Shown here in pieces: positions 11,901 through 24,904 of a stretch of 64,000 nucleotides of DNA. The translations under genes were made by a program, and so were the position numbers. Within the stretch, counting starts at the first letter, position 1. Every line of letters starts with the position of its first letter. This stretch comes from Henckelia pumila (lineage: Eukaryota; Streptophyta; Magnoliopsida; Lamiales; Gesneriaceae): positions 9,982,001-10,046,000 of the forward strand of contig NW_027331831.1 of the NCBI RefSeq assembly GCF_033568475.1, written 5' to 3'. The notes beneath the pieces were generated by a model. That model saw only the letters and a program-made list of their open reading frames with translations, ran no database searches and was not told the origin of the DNA.

Positions 11901-14900
11901 ATAATTAGTGAAATTCTTCTTGTTATAGTTCCATGAACTTCACCTAGATATACCAAGTCAGGTGCTTTTAATTAGCAGTCCTTATTGGATAACCTCAGGG
12001 ACAGTGCTAGGAGGCCCTTACCTTAGAAGCACAGACTCACGAACATTTACAGAGAACAAATCACGAACTTGGACAAATCATCATAAGGGTTTCAATTTTT
12101 TTGGTCTTTCTTTAACACCTTTTACCCCTTGGAATTATCATCAATTCACCTAAATGATTAGGAGTAACCAGGAAAGTTTTATCCGGTGGGTAAAATTTTA
12201 AATCTAATGGAGTAATCATTACATCTCCTATCTTTTATAACTAAACTAAAAAAAAATAGCAATGAACATAAAAAAAGCATATTTCAGTAGGAAGCTTGGT
12301 GACTTGAATCTTGATTCTTGTGTTATTTAGTTCCAGGACTGTACAAATGTGTATGTTGTTTTTTAGTATATAGGCTAGATTCTAAACCAGAAACAACATA
12401 AATGTTTGTGTAGTTTCGAGTTATTTTTCTTTTTCCACCAACTCTAAGTAACCTAACCTGGACAGAATCTTAACGTCGGAGGCTGAACTTTTTAAATGTT
12501 TTGGGCCAAAGATCAGCCGGGCAAAATATTCACTTCTGCCTAATTATAGATCCGCCTCTGCCTAAATGCATAACGCTCGTAATAATAAATCCATATCAAG
12601 CATCAAAATGGCAAAACAAAACTAACATATGTTCAACATTCAATTCGGATGCAACAAAACGTCACATTTTACCGATAAACTAGTACTTTCATAAAAAAAA
12701 ATTGGCCTCAAGAACAATACTACACCTTTTCATCCTTCTCGAAGTGCTCCAACTTGGATAGCTTCCCAGTGTTTACTATCTCCTGAATCTGTAACCTCCA
12801 ACACCAAGCAACGTAAAGACCAAATATAACGCGAATAGTGTTCCATAAAATGAAGATAAAAGATGGCTGGAGAAATAATAGTGAATTAAAAGAATCCAAA
12901 GCCTGATGCTGTAGCTACTTTCTTACATGATCCTGCAATGACTTTCCAATCCCAGGTTGGTGCTTGACCTGGTCTGCACTTTCAATTCTAAAAGGTAGCT
13001 TTTCAATGACTGGGATAGCTTTGTAATAGCTAAAAGACCTCCTATCATCACCTAAGGCTATAATTAAAATAGAACAACAATTTCAGCCTTTAAATTCACT
13101 ATATCCAAAAAATAATATTACATATTATATGCAGAACAAGTTTTCACCTCTGTAAATGTCAATGAGCTTCTTAAATATATCAGTTATATTCCTGTTCAAA
13201 TCTGGAGGATCATAAAGCAATGATGCTTCGGATTTAGAGACCTGTAAAAATTAATATGCAATTCATTTCAAAACAGACTACTCAGTACACACACAAACAG
13301 TGACGTTGTATAAGTGCTACCGATGGCATAACTTGTACGTGAGCAAAGTCTGGTATTTGTTTGGCTGAAAATATTTAAAAAGAATATTTTTTATCAGTAT
13401 TTTTTTTATAAAAAAATGATTTTAAAAAAAAAATGAACTTTAAAAATTACATTTTGCCCACCAGAAAATATTATTAAATACTTGCGACTGAGTGTTGCCC
13501 TAGATACATGGATAGCAAAACTACAATATGGAAGCATCCCACAATTTCCTTCAATTCAGAATCAGACCTATAAAATGTCATGATCTTACATCTCTACTTT
13601 GATCATAATTTGTTGGACTTGTCACTTCTGGGCTTAGAGAGCGTGAGGAACCAGGTGAACCACTTGCAATATTCGATTTGGAAGAATGACGATGGGCATT
13701 TTCTGAAACTTCATTGCTTTCTTCTGACCCGATAGATGTTCTAAGCTTCTTCTGTTGAGAGGGATTGTAATCTCTCAAAGGATTTACTTTTGTACGGTTC
13801 TCCTCAAGATTGTTGCCTATAGCAGCTCCCTCAGTACCAGCAGATAGAATGTACGAATCTTCTGGAACTTTTTCTCCTATTCTCAAGCTGTCCTCTAGCC
13901 ACTGATAGTTGACGACTTTCTGTCAAAGTTTCAGTCATAAATAACACGACACAATAGAATCTTCTACTCCATATCCAAATAACAAATCCTGAAAGCACAA
14001 GATCAAAAATCATCATGCAATTCTTGGATCATAAAGATTTTGTTATAGGTTTGAAATTCTTAGCTTTCAATTTTCATTCATCACTTGAAAATAAGAAAAA
14101 AAGCTTCCAAAGTAATTAAAACCATGGGTTAAAGCGCATCACAAACCCCATCATCCAAACACAACCGCAAGGTTTTGTTAGCCCCATTATAGCAATATCC
14201 ACAATCAGTAGCATTGACTCAAAAGAACCAACAAACCTTATTCAGTTACGTGATAATGAAACACATATCACAAGTATAAAAAAGTTCAAAGTCATGCCGT
14301 TGGTTCAGCAAAATTCCCAAGGGGCTCATAAAATGCCGAAGCTGAGTCAAGACACACAGCATTACCATATTCCACAATAAAGCAAATATAAACAAAATAA
14401 ACACCACACAATCATTTGACAGGTTAAATACCAGCAATTTCTAAACATGTATTCGCATTACATCTTAGAATATCGTAACCTGATAATTTTAATTGAAAAC
14501 CTTAATCTTTAAGCTATCACCAAAATCGCGCAGGTTTAAACTAAATTGACCCCTGAGACGCACAATCCACACTCAACCACAAACTAAATTAATCATGTAA
14601 CTGAGCCAGTTAGCTCTGTTCTCAAATTTTTAAAAATAAAAGCATACTTACTCCTTTAAAGCGGTTTAAGCTTTCCTGGTCGATTTTCTTGCGAAGAGAA
14701 TTGAAATCCGCAGCAAAAATGTGCGTGACCTTTTTGGATAAACGAACCTCAGTTTTCGCACCCATTTGCACCAATTTGTGCTTCCATATCTACAATTAAC
14801 ATGTGTAACACCTCATTTTTCGTTCAAATTGCCACGTACAATATTTCCAACGGCGAATGAATCGAGCAAACAACCTGCAGTTGACCAGCTTTTACTCCGG

Positions 14901-14979
14901 TCTCGATAAGGAAGACAATCATTTGAGAAAACATCCCGTGGGGATCAGACGGTGGAGATTTGCTCCTCTTTGGCGCCAT
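8957..14979 (-). CDS. POLL: DNA polymerase lambda (family X)
   Basis: Gap-filling DNA polymerase of base-excision repair and end joining, in the nucleus. Many exons run from ATG 14979 to the stop at 8957; clear ones are 14875-14979, 14652-14789, 13590-13919 and the last, 8957-9055. Residues 1 to about 95 form a BRCT domain ([39 protein letters not shown]). A Ser-rich, low-complexity linker follows (residues about 105-190). Then come the 8-kDa domain with its helix-hairpin-helix ([17 protein letters not shown]), the second HhH ([16 protein letters not shown]) and the palm, with [18 protein letters not shown] (the two metal-binding Asp of DLD, near 10780) and the third Asp in LRHRIDLK (near 9915). 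The C terminus has [25 protein letters not shown] and [11 protein letters not shown]. Length is close to Arabidopsis POLL. Middle exon borders were not all fixed base by base. Confidence 0.92.
11662..11788 (-). mobile_element. tRNA-derived SINE, family B, in a polymerase lambda intron
   Basis: On the minus strand an A-box-like TAGCTCATATGG is followed by a B-box-like GAGTTCGAGACTC, then an A-rich tail with AATAATAA repeats. A related copy lies at 40476-40579. It is too diverged in the acceptor and anticodon arms to be a tRNA gene. Confidence 0.7.
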
Positions 14980-15049
14980 TTCTGCTGGCCTTCCTCCACT
15001 GGAAAAGGACAGCCAGCGAGTTCGTAAACGTCAGTGGGGCTGATCTAAT

Positions 15050-15943
15050 TTAATCAACCGAACCGAACCGAACCGAACCGAACCACACCACATATATTCA
15101 ATTTTATGGTCGAAACCGTGGTTGAAAAAAAAAAAAAGCCAAAGCGCACCGCATAATATGGTGTGGTGACAATTTTATTGAAAAATCGTATCGATCGCAC
15201 CACATAATTAAATAATTTGTTTTTTAAATTATATATGCTCATGAGTTTATTTGTTCATCTTTATTATTATATTTTTTATATTCTTAGTTTGTGTTCAAGT
15301 GTTTGTTTGATTGACTAATGATTATTTGCTCATATTTTAGAATTGAATTGATCAAGTGTTTATGAGATAAAAAATCATTAATTGAAGCAATACTTTTTTA
15401 AAGCGTTTGTTTTTTTACAAAATTGGTTAGACTATATTGTTTTTTTTTATCCAACTTTTACTATTATTTTTCTTGCCGAGAAGTACAATATATATTTTTA
15501 AGCATTTGTTTCTTTCAATATTGCAGTTGTTATTGCTTGGAAGTTGAAAGTAATTAAATAATAATGTAATGCACGTACATATCATTTTCGATGGAGCAAT
15601 TTACTTTGAATTATGTGATTAGATGACTCAAATTTTGATAATTATTTTATTTTTGTATAATTTGGACTATATTGTTTTATTTGAAAAACATTTGACATTC
15701 ATTTAATATTTTATATCAACATAAATATTTTGGTTTATTGCATTCATAACTTATATTTTTTTCAACTTGATGGACATTATTATTTATTGAAAAAACCGTT
15801 ACACCACTCGAAACCGTCCGACACCTCATATCTATTTTTAAAAGAAAAACCGCAATTTAAGAAATATTTCAAACCACATCATGAATGGCAATTCGATTTG
15901 AATTTTATGAAAAACCCGCTCAAATCGCACCATGATAACCCCT
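15050..15943. mobile_element. Possible non-autonomous element with CCGAA and CACACC motifs
   Basis: Begins with five near-perfect CCGAA repeats and contains many ACCGTT/CGCACC motifs in both orientations. It ends in CACCATGATAACCCCTA, like the right ends of the hAT-type elements elsewhere here. No clear left inverted repeat or target duplication was found. Confidence 0.35.
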
Positions 15944-18116
15944 AAATGGTAGACTCGCTTGTATGGCAGTGGGCTTGCACTCGTTTTGGGTTTCGTTGGC
16001 CCATATCTCCTCGTCAGTTGGGCCAGATCGATAAATATATGAGTAAAAGATCATTTTAATCAAAATGGAAGAGAATACTTGCTCCATTTTGAAATAGTCC
16101 GAGCATTTTGTTCATTATTTTGGGGCGAAGAAATAGATGCAGGTTTGGGATGTGCAAATATGAAGCCCATTTTAAAATGCTCCTTATTGGGCTCTCTCAT
16201 GAATTTGCGACACAAGGGCTCGATTTGGGCTCTGATTTGACAGACGGACATTCTCCCGCATCCCTTCAAAAGTTATCATGACTTTTGAAGTTGATGTGTT
16301 GTTTTTTTTATTGTGTATGTGTTGTTTATAAAAAAAAAAAACTTCATTATTTAACTATTATAATTTAAAATACACGATAATTTTTTGTCACGTAAATTTT
16401 AATTTATTTTTTGAAAATATTTAAATTTGTTTTTTTGTTATTTTATTTTGATTTGATCTTAGATCACTTTGTATACTAAACATATTTTTTTATTTTTTTT
16501 AAAAAAATTAAAATATATCGAATATATAATATTTTAAAATAAATTTTATGTTACAATTATTTTAAATCTTTAATTTTTCTATTTTGATTGTTGGAATTGT
16601 AGTTTTTTCAGTAAGTAATAAATTATAAAAAGTTGTTTCGCCTTTTAAAAAAATGTTTTTTCAAAAATGGATATATTTTGTTTAGTTGGAAAACAACTGA
16701 CATCTTATATATTTAAACATGTTAAAAATAAAATTTAATTAAAAATTAGAAAATTTATATAATTTTTAGAAAAAAAACATTATTATAAGTTTGTAAATAA
16801 TATAATATAAATATATATTTTATTGTTGAGTAAGATTATTAAAGTTTTGTAAAATCAAAATTTTACACATCTCAATATTTTTATATATTTTGTGCAAAAA
16901 TAAAAGTTACCGAAATTTTACGTACCTCGAGATAAATTTTTATTTTATATTTTAATTTGATATGATAAAAATAAAAAATATATATGGCAATTTTTAAAAA
17001 TATTAAATATTTAGTTTTTTTAAAATAAGTTTTTTAGCAATTAATGTACAAAGTAACAAAACATTTATATTTAGATTTTTTAAAAATAAATCAAGATTTT
17101 ATAAAATAAGAAAAGTATTTAACAAGATAAATTTGTCTAGCAATTGATTAATTTTATAAAGTAGAGTAATATTAACACTTTTTGGAGTGTAAATAAATAA
17201 ACTCTCCATATTATAATTCATAAATGAACGAAACTAATATAGAACTGAGAAAACTCGCATCAAAGAACTTTAGTAATTGTTTTTGACATATAAATCAAAT
17301 AAAATAACACGAGACTATAACATATTGCCAACTATTTATATGAAGTATTTATAAAAACCAAATGATAGGTTATGAATTAAAAATGTAATCGCATTTACAT
17401 AATGGAAGAAAATACATCGAATTTGACACCTTCAAATTCAATTATTTTTATTTAATTACTTGGCTAATTCAACCAAAAGGCTATGCATTAGTATTGATAC
17501 GAAGTCATAGGAGAAACTTTTAAGTTTCTCAGGGAGCAGTTTGCTTATATATTTAACTATTGATTAATATTTTTTAATCTTTCCTTGAGATCTATACATA
17601 GTCCCAACTCCATCAAATCAGCAACAACAAATATTTCGGGTATGCGAGTGGGTCATCATTTTCAGCGACGATTTGATTGTTGTCAAGCTGATGTAGCCAA
17701 ATAAATGTAGCCAAATAAAGTAGTTGCCTGAATGAAGGAAATTCAGGGGAGTATGATTGTCGGTCCTAGTCCTGCAAACGTCGTTCGTGTGAACCCTAAG
17801 AATATAGTTGTGGATCGTCACCTGCATCATGAACGGATCGAAATGTCAGAGATGCCGAATAGTGTTCGACGGTCAAATCAGCTTTACCCAAACCAGAAAA
17901 ATAATGAAATATATATAGAGCAAATGAAAGCTCACCCCTTGAAATAAGAAGAGAGTCTCTATTTATAGACCTCTTGATTTATTTGAATAAATGAGCCCTT
18001 ATTGGCTTGAGATTTGTAACTTGGGCCTTAATGTCAATTGGACTTTTATATTATTGGATTTTACTTATTTTGGATTATTACCCATCAAAGCTTGCAGGGT
18101 CTAGTTTTTTTTATGA
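15944..18116. other. Long AT-rich intergenic region
   Basis: Mostly A/T low-complexity sequence from 16290 to 17520. A more balanced stretch at 17600-18080 has small open frames but no recognised protein or repeat family. I see no gene that I can support. Confidence 0.5.
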
Positions 18117-18257
18117 TTTGGAAACCTACATTATTTTTCGGTGCGTATTGGATAAACTCTCAAACTAACGCAATAGTCAAAAATACCAAAAGTTGATAGA
18201 AAAAATTGAACTCACATCTTACCAAAAGTTCACATACTCTACCAACTTGGACACCCT
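18117..18257 (-). mobile_element. tRNA-derived SINE, family A (diverged copy)
   Basis: The minus strand begins GGGTGTCCAAGTTGGTAGAG, has a B-box-like GAGTTCAAT, and ends near AACGCAATAG and the GTGCG motif shared by all family A copies. It has lost part of the middle compared with the copy at 58497-58710. Confidence 0.7.
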
Positions 18258-18656
18258 TTAAAGGCTCTCTTTGCTCCTCCATTGTCGTCAAGTCCCGTTT
18301 GTTTATAAAGGAGATCGATTTATGTTGGAAATGACCTAATCTAGCCTAAATTATCAAGAAGGATCCATACTTATCTAACCCACGTCATTTTCCCCCGATA
18401 TGGAGAACTCGGAAAAAAAAAAGATGAATAAAATATACATTTAAAAAAATTAGCTAATGGATCAAATAATAATAATTAATAATACCATGTAGAATCATAG
18501 ATAGTTACGTTGCTCAAAATACAAACTAAAATGCTCACAAGATCTACACACTAGTCAATAATACTACAACTAATTGAAAAGAAAAAAAAAACAATATGAA
18601 TTCACTAACTATATATGAATCATCCTTTCATGAAGAAATTGCAACTCAAACTCAAA

Positions 18657-20514
18657 TTAAGCTACACATCTTTCTCCCTTTTGAGCTTTCACAATCTTCA
18701 AATTTGCCACAAATTCATCAACACACTCATCCGAGCTCCCCCCTTCACCAACAGCTCCCCTAGCCAAATCCCTCCATTTCCTAGCATTTCGCCTCATAGC
18801 CTCACTTTTCTCCCCCTCCATCACCTCTCTCAAACAAAACAAAGCCTCTTCACTCCTCACCACACCAAACTCGTCCTCTCTACACCTCACCCCCACCCCC
18901 CACACCTCCTCTATAAACTTGGCATCGGTCATTTGATCCGACCACTGCGGGATCGCCACCATCGGGACGCCTAACGACAGCCCTTCCAACGTGGAGTTCC
19001 ATCCGCAATGCGTCACGAAGCAACCCACGGCTCCGTTCGCCAGCACCTCCAGCTGGTTGCACCATGAAACGATCAGTCCCCTGTGTTGGGTCGCGTCCAC
19101 GAACTGCGTCGGGAGTTTGTGGCGTTCCGTGTCTCTCACGACCCACAGGAAGTGTATGTCGCTATGCATTAGTGCGAACGCTAGCTCTTCGGTCTGTTTC
19201 GAGGTTAACTTAACCATGCTGCCGAAGGATATGTATGCGACTGATTTCGGTGGCTTGGTTGCGAGCCATTTCGCGCAGTGGTCGCTCAGGGGCTTCCATA
19301 GGCTGGCGCCGTAGCCTTTGTCTCCTTCGATCCTTCCATCTAGGTAGTAGGATGGCACCGTTGGTCCTATGAGTTTGGCTGGCCATGACTTTGCTACACT
19401 TTTCGCCTCCTTTTACACACACACATATATAGTTGAGTTGAATATCTATGGAAGCATACCAAATCAAATAACATTTTTTTTTGGAATGTTTTTAGAAAAC
19501 ACAAAATTTGCTCAAAAATGCTTCCTACAAACGGGGTAAATGAGATCTATCTATAGAGGCACTGACCCAATAAAATCTAAAGTAGAAATTTATCATTATA
19601 TACATATATTCATAAATTTCAATGTTAGATGCAGCGACTGTATATTATGAAATCTGCAAACGTTCCAAAGCACAATTCATCTCAACCTACCTTTACTAGC
19701 ATTATCCATGATAGATCCAAGGGTTCTTATTTATGAATACATGCGGATGTTCACTAAAAAATAATTAACTTCACATTTATTGGTAAATTTCCACCGTTAA
19801 AATCTATATCAAGAGAGTGACTCTATAGGTACGATCTAAATTACCACGAAACATGGTTAATATTGTACGTACCTCGCCTTCCAATTCTTGGAAAGAGTTG
19901 CCAAAAACAAAATCTGCCTCGTCCAAGTTGGAGAACTGACTCAATTTCATAGCCAGGTAAGCCGGGTAGCTTTCGGGTGCCTTGATGAAACCAGGCACAT
20001 CGCACCCCTTCAATGGCGGCAAACCGGGCAACACCAAAGGCTCGAAATCCACCGGTAACGCTAGAGTACCGTCGTGTATGTGGCTGAAAATGGCGCAAAC
20101 CGTGGCTGAGTTCGTGAAAAAAGACGCGCCAAGTATGGCATGCTGATGGGCTACATCGAGAGCCCATGGGAAAAACGAGTCGTAGACTATGCAAGTTATA
20201 GGGAAGCTGGTGTTTCGGTACTTTTTGATTAGTTGTGAGAGTGTTTTGGTCCCGTTGTGTTTGAATGACTTGAGGTAAGCATCTTCATTTTGTGCTTGAG
20301 TGAAGCCACCGTGGTCATAGCCATCGGAGATCGGCTCCACCGTGATACCGGCGGCTTGGATGGATCCGACGGTGTAGCGGGTGGTGGCTATGGTGGCCTT
20401 GACGCCCTTGGAGGCGAGGCGTTTGGCGAATTGGAGGAGGGGATTTATGTGGCCTTGGCCGGGGTATGGGAGGACTACTATATGGGGAATGGTCGTCGTG
20501 GGCATTTCTTCCAT
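18657..20514 (-). CDS. UDP-glycosyltransferase, UGT74-like
   Basis: Family 1 glycosyltransferase that moves a sugar, probably glucose, from UDP-sugar to a small acceptor in the cytosol. Two exons (19873-20514 and 18657-19409) separated by one phase-0 intron give 464 residues, the usual length. The N-terminal acceptor half has the catalytic His22 in YPGQGHINPLLQ and the activating Asp112 in CIVYDSFFPWALD. The C-terminal half has the full 44-residue PSPG box at 330-373, from SWCNQLEVL through FVTHCGWNSTLEGLS to QWSDQ; the final Gln is usual for UDP-glucose users. The HINPLLQFAKRLASKG start and single intron site fit UGT74. Acceptors of UGT74 members include salicylate, indole-butyrate, thiohydroximates and terpenoid acids; the one used here cannot be read from sequence. 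I chose ATG 20514 because codons upstream in frame lack an ATG. No damage seen. Confidence 0.93.
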
Positions 20515-20539
20515 ATATTTCTTGATTGCTAGCAAGCAA

Positions 20540-22785
20540 TATAATTTTGTTTCGGTGAAATCAAATAAAATTAATTGGGGTATGGGTATGAGCTTTTATG
20601 AATCAAAATATGGTGATATGGGATCTCAATTTATTGAGGCAAAAGTGTTCGGTATTCTGGTACATTGTTGATTGTTTTCTTTTCTTTGAATTGTAAAAAA
20701 AAAAAAAAAAAATTGGAGTACGTCGCGGAAACAAAACACGTGCACGATCTTACATCACATTATTCACGTCACACTTATGTGATTTGCCTTCTTTTTTTTT
20801 TTTTTTTTGGGTGTTTTACGTGATCGCAAGAGGAGGTTTGTCAATGGTAAAAATTGCGATGTGATTTATTTTGTTTTGTTTTTTTCAACCTAAAAACATT
20901 AGATTAATCTAATATTGTTTATTTGTCCCAAACACCTGTTTACATAGCCGATGTGACAAGAATACAACTTATATTATACCAAAAAAAACTCTATCTAGTC
21001 TCTAAGAAGTTGTTCAAGTTGATGGAGTAGATGAACTCTTGGTCATAGGTCGTGAGTTCAATTCTTTCTGCCAACATCTTCTTGGTCTAGCTTGTCACAT
21101 TGGGCTTGCCTAGTGTGGTTTACCTGACTAACCTATTTTGTAGGCTTTTGCGTTAATTCGGGGTTTTATCCAGTGCGCACCAAAAAATAGTGATTACTCG
21201 TAAAAAAAAAAAAAAAAAAAAAAACTCTACCTAAACAAAAATAAATAAAAACGACATTGACAAGATACTAGAATAAGATCCAATACAAGTGTCAACTTAC
21301 TAGACTAAACTTACAATCTTCCCTTCATATGCCTCGACACTCAAGTATATGCCAATTGTCAAAGTCATACCTAAACACTTCTTATAATCATCACATATAA
21401 ACCAAAAAATAAACACTAGCTAGTTTTATTCATACTTTTCGCTTGTACTATCTGATCAGCCCTTGTTTGGTAAAAATATTAAAATAAAAATAAAAAAAAA
21501 TCTCGGAGTTTCTAAAATTTCCTAGTCATTGAAGTTATTTCATTCTAATCTTTTTTTTTAGGAAAATTTCAATAGAATCTTAGAACTTCATTTCTAAGAT
21601 AAAATCCATCCATTCAAACATGAGAATAAAATTCTTGATTTTTAAATAACGAAATCAAAGTACAATTATTTTTTAAAACAATTTATTATTTATCTTAGGA
21701 TAGATACTCTATAGATTTTATTTATATATTTTGAGGGACCGTCGTATAAAAAATTTATTAAAGATTACGTCCACATGTTGTGAACATGACCATGACACCA
21801 AACATAAAATATCACCTAATTAATACACATGTCAGCAATGGGCCTCATACTATGTCATAGTCGATGTCATGCGTGACGTATGCAAAATTTACGTAATCAA
21901 TTACATAAGCCGAACGCCGTAAGCGAGTCCTCCAAATTAAGATCTCGTCAAAAAAATCTCAACCACCGACCCATTCAGAAATGGGACATATGTTTTTTTA
22001 TTTTTCCGAAAAAAAAAATTAAAGATCATGACGTTGAAATGATTTTTCAATTGTAGAATCAAGGAAATAATTTAATATAAATTTTTATATCCCAACTTCT
22101 AATTATCTAATTAGAATTTATAGGTTTCTTTATATCCACTCAATTTTAAAGTCAATAATGATACCCATGAGCGGTTGACAAACGATCTAAAGTTCGATTC
22201 ATGATCTTATCATGATCTTCTTGAACAAATTTGTTACAAAAATTTTGCTCAATGCAATTTACCTAACTAGCATGATTTACAAAATATTATGTGGCAATGA
22301 AAATTTACCTATCGCACAATCACAATAATGACTATGGATTCTCGTGTCATAAAACAATGAATACATTTTCGGCTTCTGAAGCGCGCTAGAATAGGCTTGG
22401 ACATTGGGCCTTGAAGAATACTTTGTCGGGCCTAAAACATTTGGTAACTCAAAATATCAAGTGACCCGGTAAAAGTATCGGGTAAGTTGTCAATGCAACC
22501 CTTTTCAAACAGATATATTTTTAGATGGAATGGAACTCCTTGCAGAGTTCAAATCATTCCAATTAGATTAATAATCCTGGCTCCGACATTGAATACGATA
22601 ACGTGGAACTAGCGCCAGTCGCCAAACAAAGTTTGTAGGACTGATTTGCAATAACACCACAATCAAGAGATGACAACTTACGTACATAGCTAGCTAGGGG
22701 ATAGTAGCTACTTTATGTTGAAATATAAAAATTTGAAAAGCGCACATGAGAGAAAATCATAGGCTATTACTTATGAGTTCACGAA
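20540..22785. other. Intergenic region upstream of the UGT and downstream of the GASA gene
   Basis: Holds poly-A/T tracts (20697-20712, 20790-20809, 21206-21223), one SINE (listed separately) and otherwise AT-rich unique-looking sequence. No gene recognised. The UGT promoter should lie at the left end, but I see no convincing TATA box. Confidence 0.5.
21010..21223 (+). mobile_element. tRNA-derived SINE, family A
   Basis: Plus-strand copy: TCAAGTTGATGGAGTAGATG (A-box region), CGTGAGTTCAATTC (B-box region), then the family body CTTGGTCTAGCTTGTCACA, TGGTTTACCTGACTAAC and AGTGCGCACC, and a poly-A tail at about 21206-21223. Nearly full length. Confidence 0.8.
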
Positions 22786-24193
22786 TCAAGGGCACTTGGT
22801 TTTGTTTGCATGTGTGGTCATATCGGTGTAGCAAGTCCCACACAGTTCCCTGTTGCCGAAGGTTCCCGGCGGCACACATTTGCAGCGGGCACAGCAAGTG
22901 CCGCAAGCCCTTGCGCACAAATTCGGCCTCGAGTGTAAGCTGCACCTCGCCTTGCATAATCCTCCACAATCTGCACCATTTTCAGTGTTTTAAGTAGTGT
23001 AAAGAATCAGAGACGGAGCCAAAGAGGGTTAGTGAGTGCGACTGTTCCCGATAGAGGTAGTTTTTCGGTATATCGTAACAAAAATATCGGTATGAAAAAA
23101 AATTCATACCGATACCGATACTAAAATTCGAAATTTTGGTATGAAAAAAATCCATATTAATACCGATACCGAAAAAAACTTCGATATACCGAAAAAATAT
23201 CTGTATATCGAAAAAATTTCGATATGTTATCGATATAATTCGGTATTTTTGTACGGTATGCCCGTTCTAATCCCCGACTCCCCGAATCTCTTTTATTTAC
23301 CCTTATTTCATTAAAAAAATATTTGCTTTTAAAAATAATTTAATTTTAGCACTATGTTTGCCTTTAATTTAGTCCAAATCTGTCATAGCGTCTTTGATTA
23401 TTAATTATTGATTCTTAAATATGGGTTTCTTAAATATAATGATTACAAATTCTTTTTAGAAAAACTACTAAACCACCTGATCAAAACATACAATTGTTCG
23501 ATAAAAGTTCTTTATGCTGTTGGTATTTATTTTAATAATGTTTTGAAAAATAAAAATAATGAAATTCCGTCCCCTAATGAAATGTTATAGCTCTGTCCCA
23601 GCGAAGAATGCTTAATTTGGAGGAAATATTCAACTACTTTCTAAACCCATTTTATGTTAACCATAATATCCCACTAAAAATATGCTGGATTTATTTCATA
23701 GGAAAATTATCTAATTTTGAAAAGTAATTCATTAAATATTGAAGATTTTTAGGATAGCGAAAAAATTCTGAAAAATTATATACTCGCATCCAAGATCATA
23801 CTCTGAAAGAATTTTGAACTTCTTGACAAAAGAATCTCTCGTGATCTATAGTAAAACATAAATTCATAAAAAAAAAAAGGAAAATGGAAAAAATAAAAAG
23901 AAAAACATACCTATATACGGTAAAAGCCTTCTATTAGCGGCACCTTTTACTCGTTCAATTCCGACATCAGACGACACCTTCGACAATCAAAACCAGGGCA
24001 AACAAGATAATTAAACACACGCCAATAGACGATAAATGCATGCGGGAAAAAAATATAATTTCATAACCCTGAAATATTGTAATGCAATTACAATTTCACA
24101 TTTCAAAATTATAGAATAATCTAAGTTGGTTACCTGAGCAAAGAAGAAGAGTAGAATTGCAGCTAGAATTATCTTACAAGAAGAAAAAGCCAT
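22786..24193 (-). CDS. GASA/snakin family secreted cysteine-rich peptide
   Basis: Gibberellin-stimulated (GASA/snakin) peptide, secreted to the cell wall; family members act in growth, hormone and redox signalling or as antimicrobials. Three exons (24134-24193, 23911-23977, 22786-22970) give 103 residues. Residues 1 to about 22 are a signal peptide (MAFSSCKIILAAILLFFFAQ). A short basic spacer ends in RRLLPYI. The GASA domain fills 43-103 with all 12 conserved cysteines in the normal spacing: DCGGLCKARC, NLCARACGTCCARCKCVPPG, ELCGTCYTDM and the terminal KCP. Introns sit at the usual places, after the signal peptide and just before the first domain cysteine. A TATA box at 24292-24298 lies about 100 bases upstream. 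Gibberellin control is a family property, not visible here. Confidence 0.94.
23052..23269. mobile_element. Short hAT-like element with CGGTAT motifs, in a GASA intron
   Basis: Ends look like TAGAGGTAGTTTTTCGG and, on the other strand, TTAGAACGGGCATACCG. The inside is built of CGGTATGAA, ATACCGATACCG and TCGATATACCG motifs in both orientations. Flanks TTCCCGA / TCCCCGA may be a decayed 8-bp duplication. It sits in the second intron of the GASA gene and resembles the element at 59823-60199. Confidence 0.5.
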
Positions 24194-24291
24194 GAATTAT
24201 TACTCTGTTTTGTTTTGTTTTTTAAAAAAAAAAAATTAGAAAGAAAAGTTTTGAAATTGAAATATAATTTTCATCTTTCCAGTGCTTCACC

Positions 24292-24298
24292 ATTTATA
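24292..24298 (-). promoter_or_regulatory. Putative TATA box of the GASA gene
   Basis: The minus strand reads CTCTTATAAATGG about 100 bases upstream of the start codon, a normal plant TATA spacing. Confidence 0.6.
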
Positions 24299-24504
24299 AG
24301 AGTATATCTTGTGGGGCACAGTAACCGAGGTTCTCTGTGTGTCTCTCGTCTGTTTTTGCGTCATCATTTTAGGCCCCACTTCTGCGAATCGGCCAAAAGC
24401 CCATTCGTTCTATGTTTTCTTTTTAAAAAATACTATTATTTATATTAAAGCATTCCCAAATTTCAACTATGAATTCAATTTATGGTTTATCGATATTATG
24501 GGTT

Positions 24505-24904
24505 AAATGAGTCGAGTTGGGTCGAGTATCATATTATTTGAGCTTAAGCTCGATTTATATTTGTTTATTCGAGCTCGAGCTCGATCGAATAATTAATTTC
24601 ATACTCGAACTCGACTCGTGTATATTTCGAGTTACTCGAATTCCAGCTACTCGAATCGAATTCGAGCTCAAACTCAAAAAATAGATAAATATATATTAAA
24701 ATAAATAAATATGAATAAATAAATAATATATATAATATTATATGCATTATATTATATATATTTATATTATATTATGTATATTATCGAGTAGCTCGCGCGA
24801 ACACACATATTTAATATATACTCCAGCTCGAGCTCGGTCAAACCGAGCTCGAATCGAGTTTTGATCGAGCTGCTCACGAGTAGCTTGATTCGTTTGCACC
24901 TCTA
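24505..24904. mobile_element. Short hAT-like element with GAGCTCGAG motifs
   Basis: Dense CGAGCTCGAGCTCG and ACTCGAATTCGAG motifs in both orientations. The right end, GTTTGCACCTCTAATT, has the CACCTCTA terminus of hAT-type short elements. The left end is unclear. An AT-rich core lies at 24700-24780. Confidence 0.45.

Noticed and set aside
18991-19314. Open frame of 107 codons on the plus strand
   Set aside because: It is antisense to the UGT second exon and has no family features.
18657-24193. UGT and GASA genes as parts of a biosynthetic gene cluster
   Set aside because: Only one tailoring enzyme is present, with no terpene synthase, P450 or acyltransferase nearby, and the neighbours are unrelated housekeeping or signalling genes.
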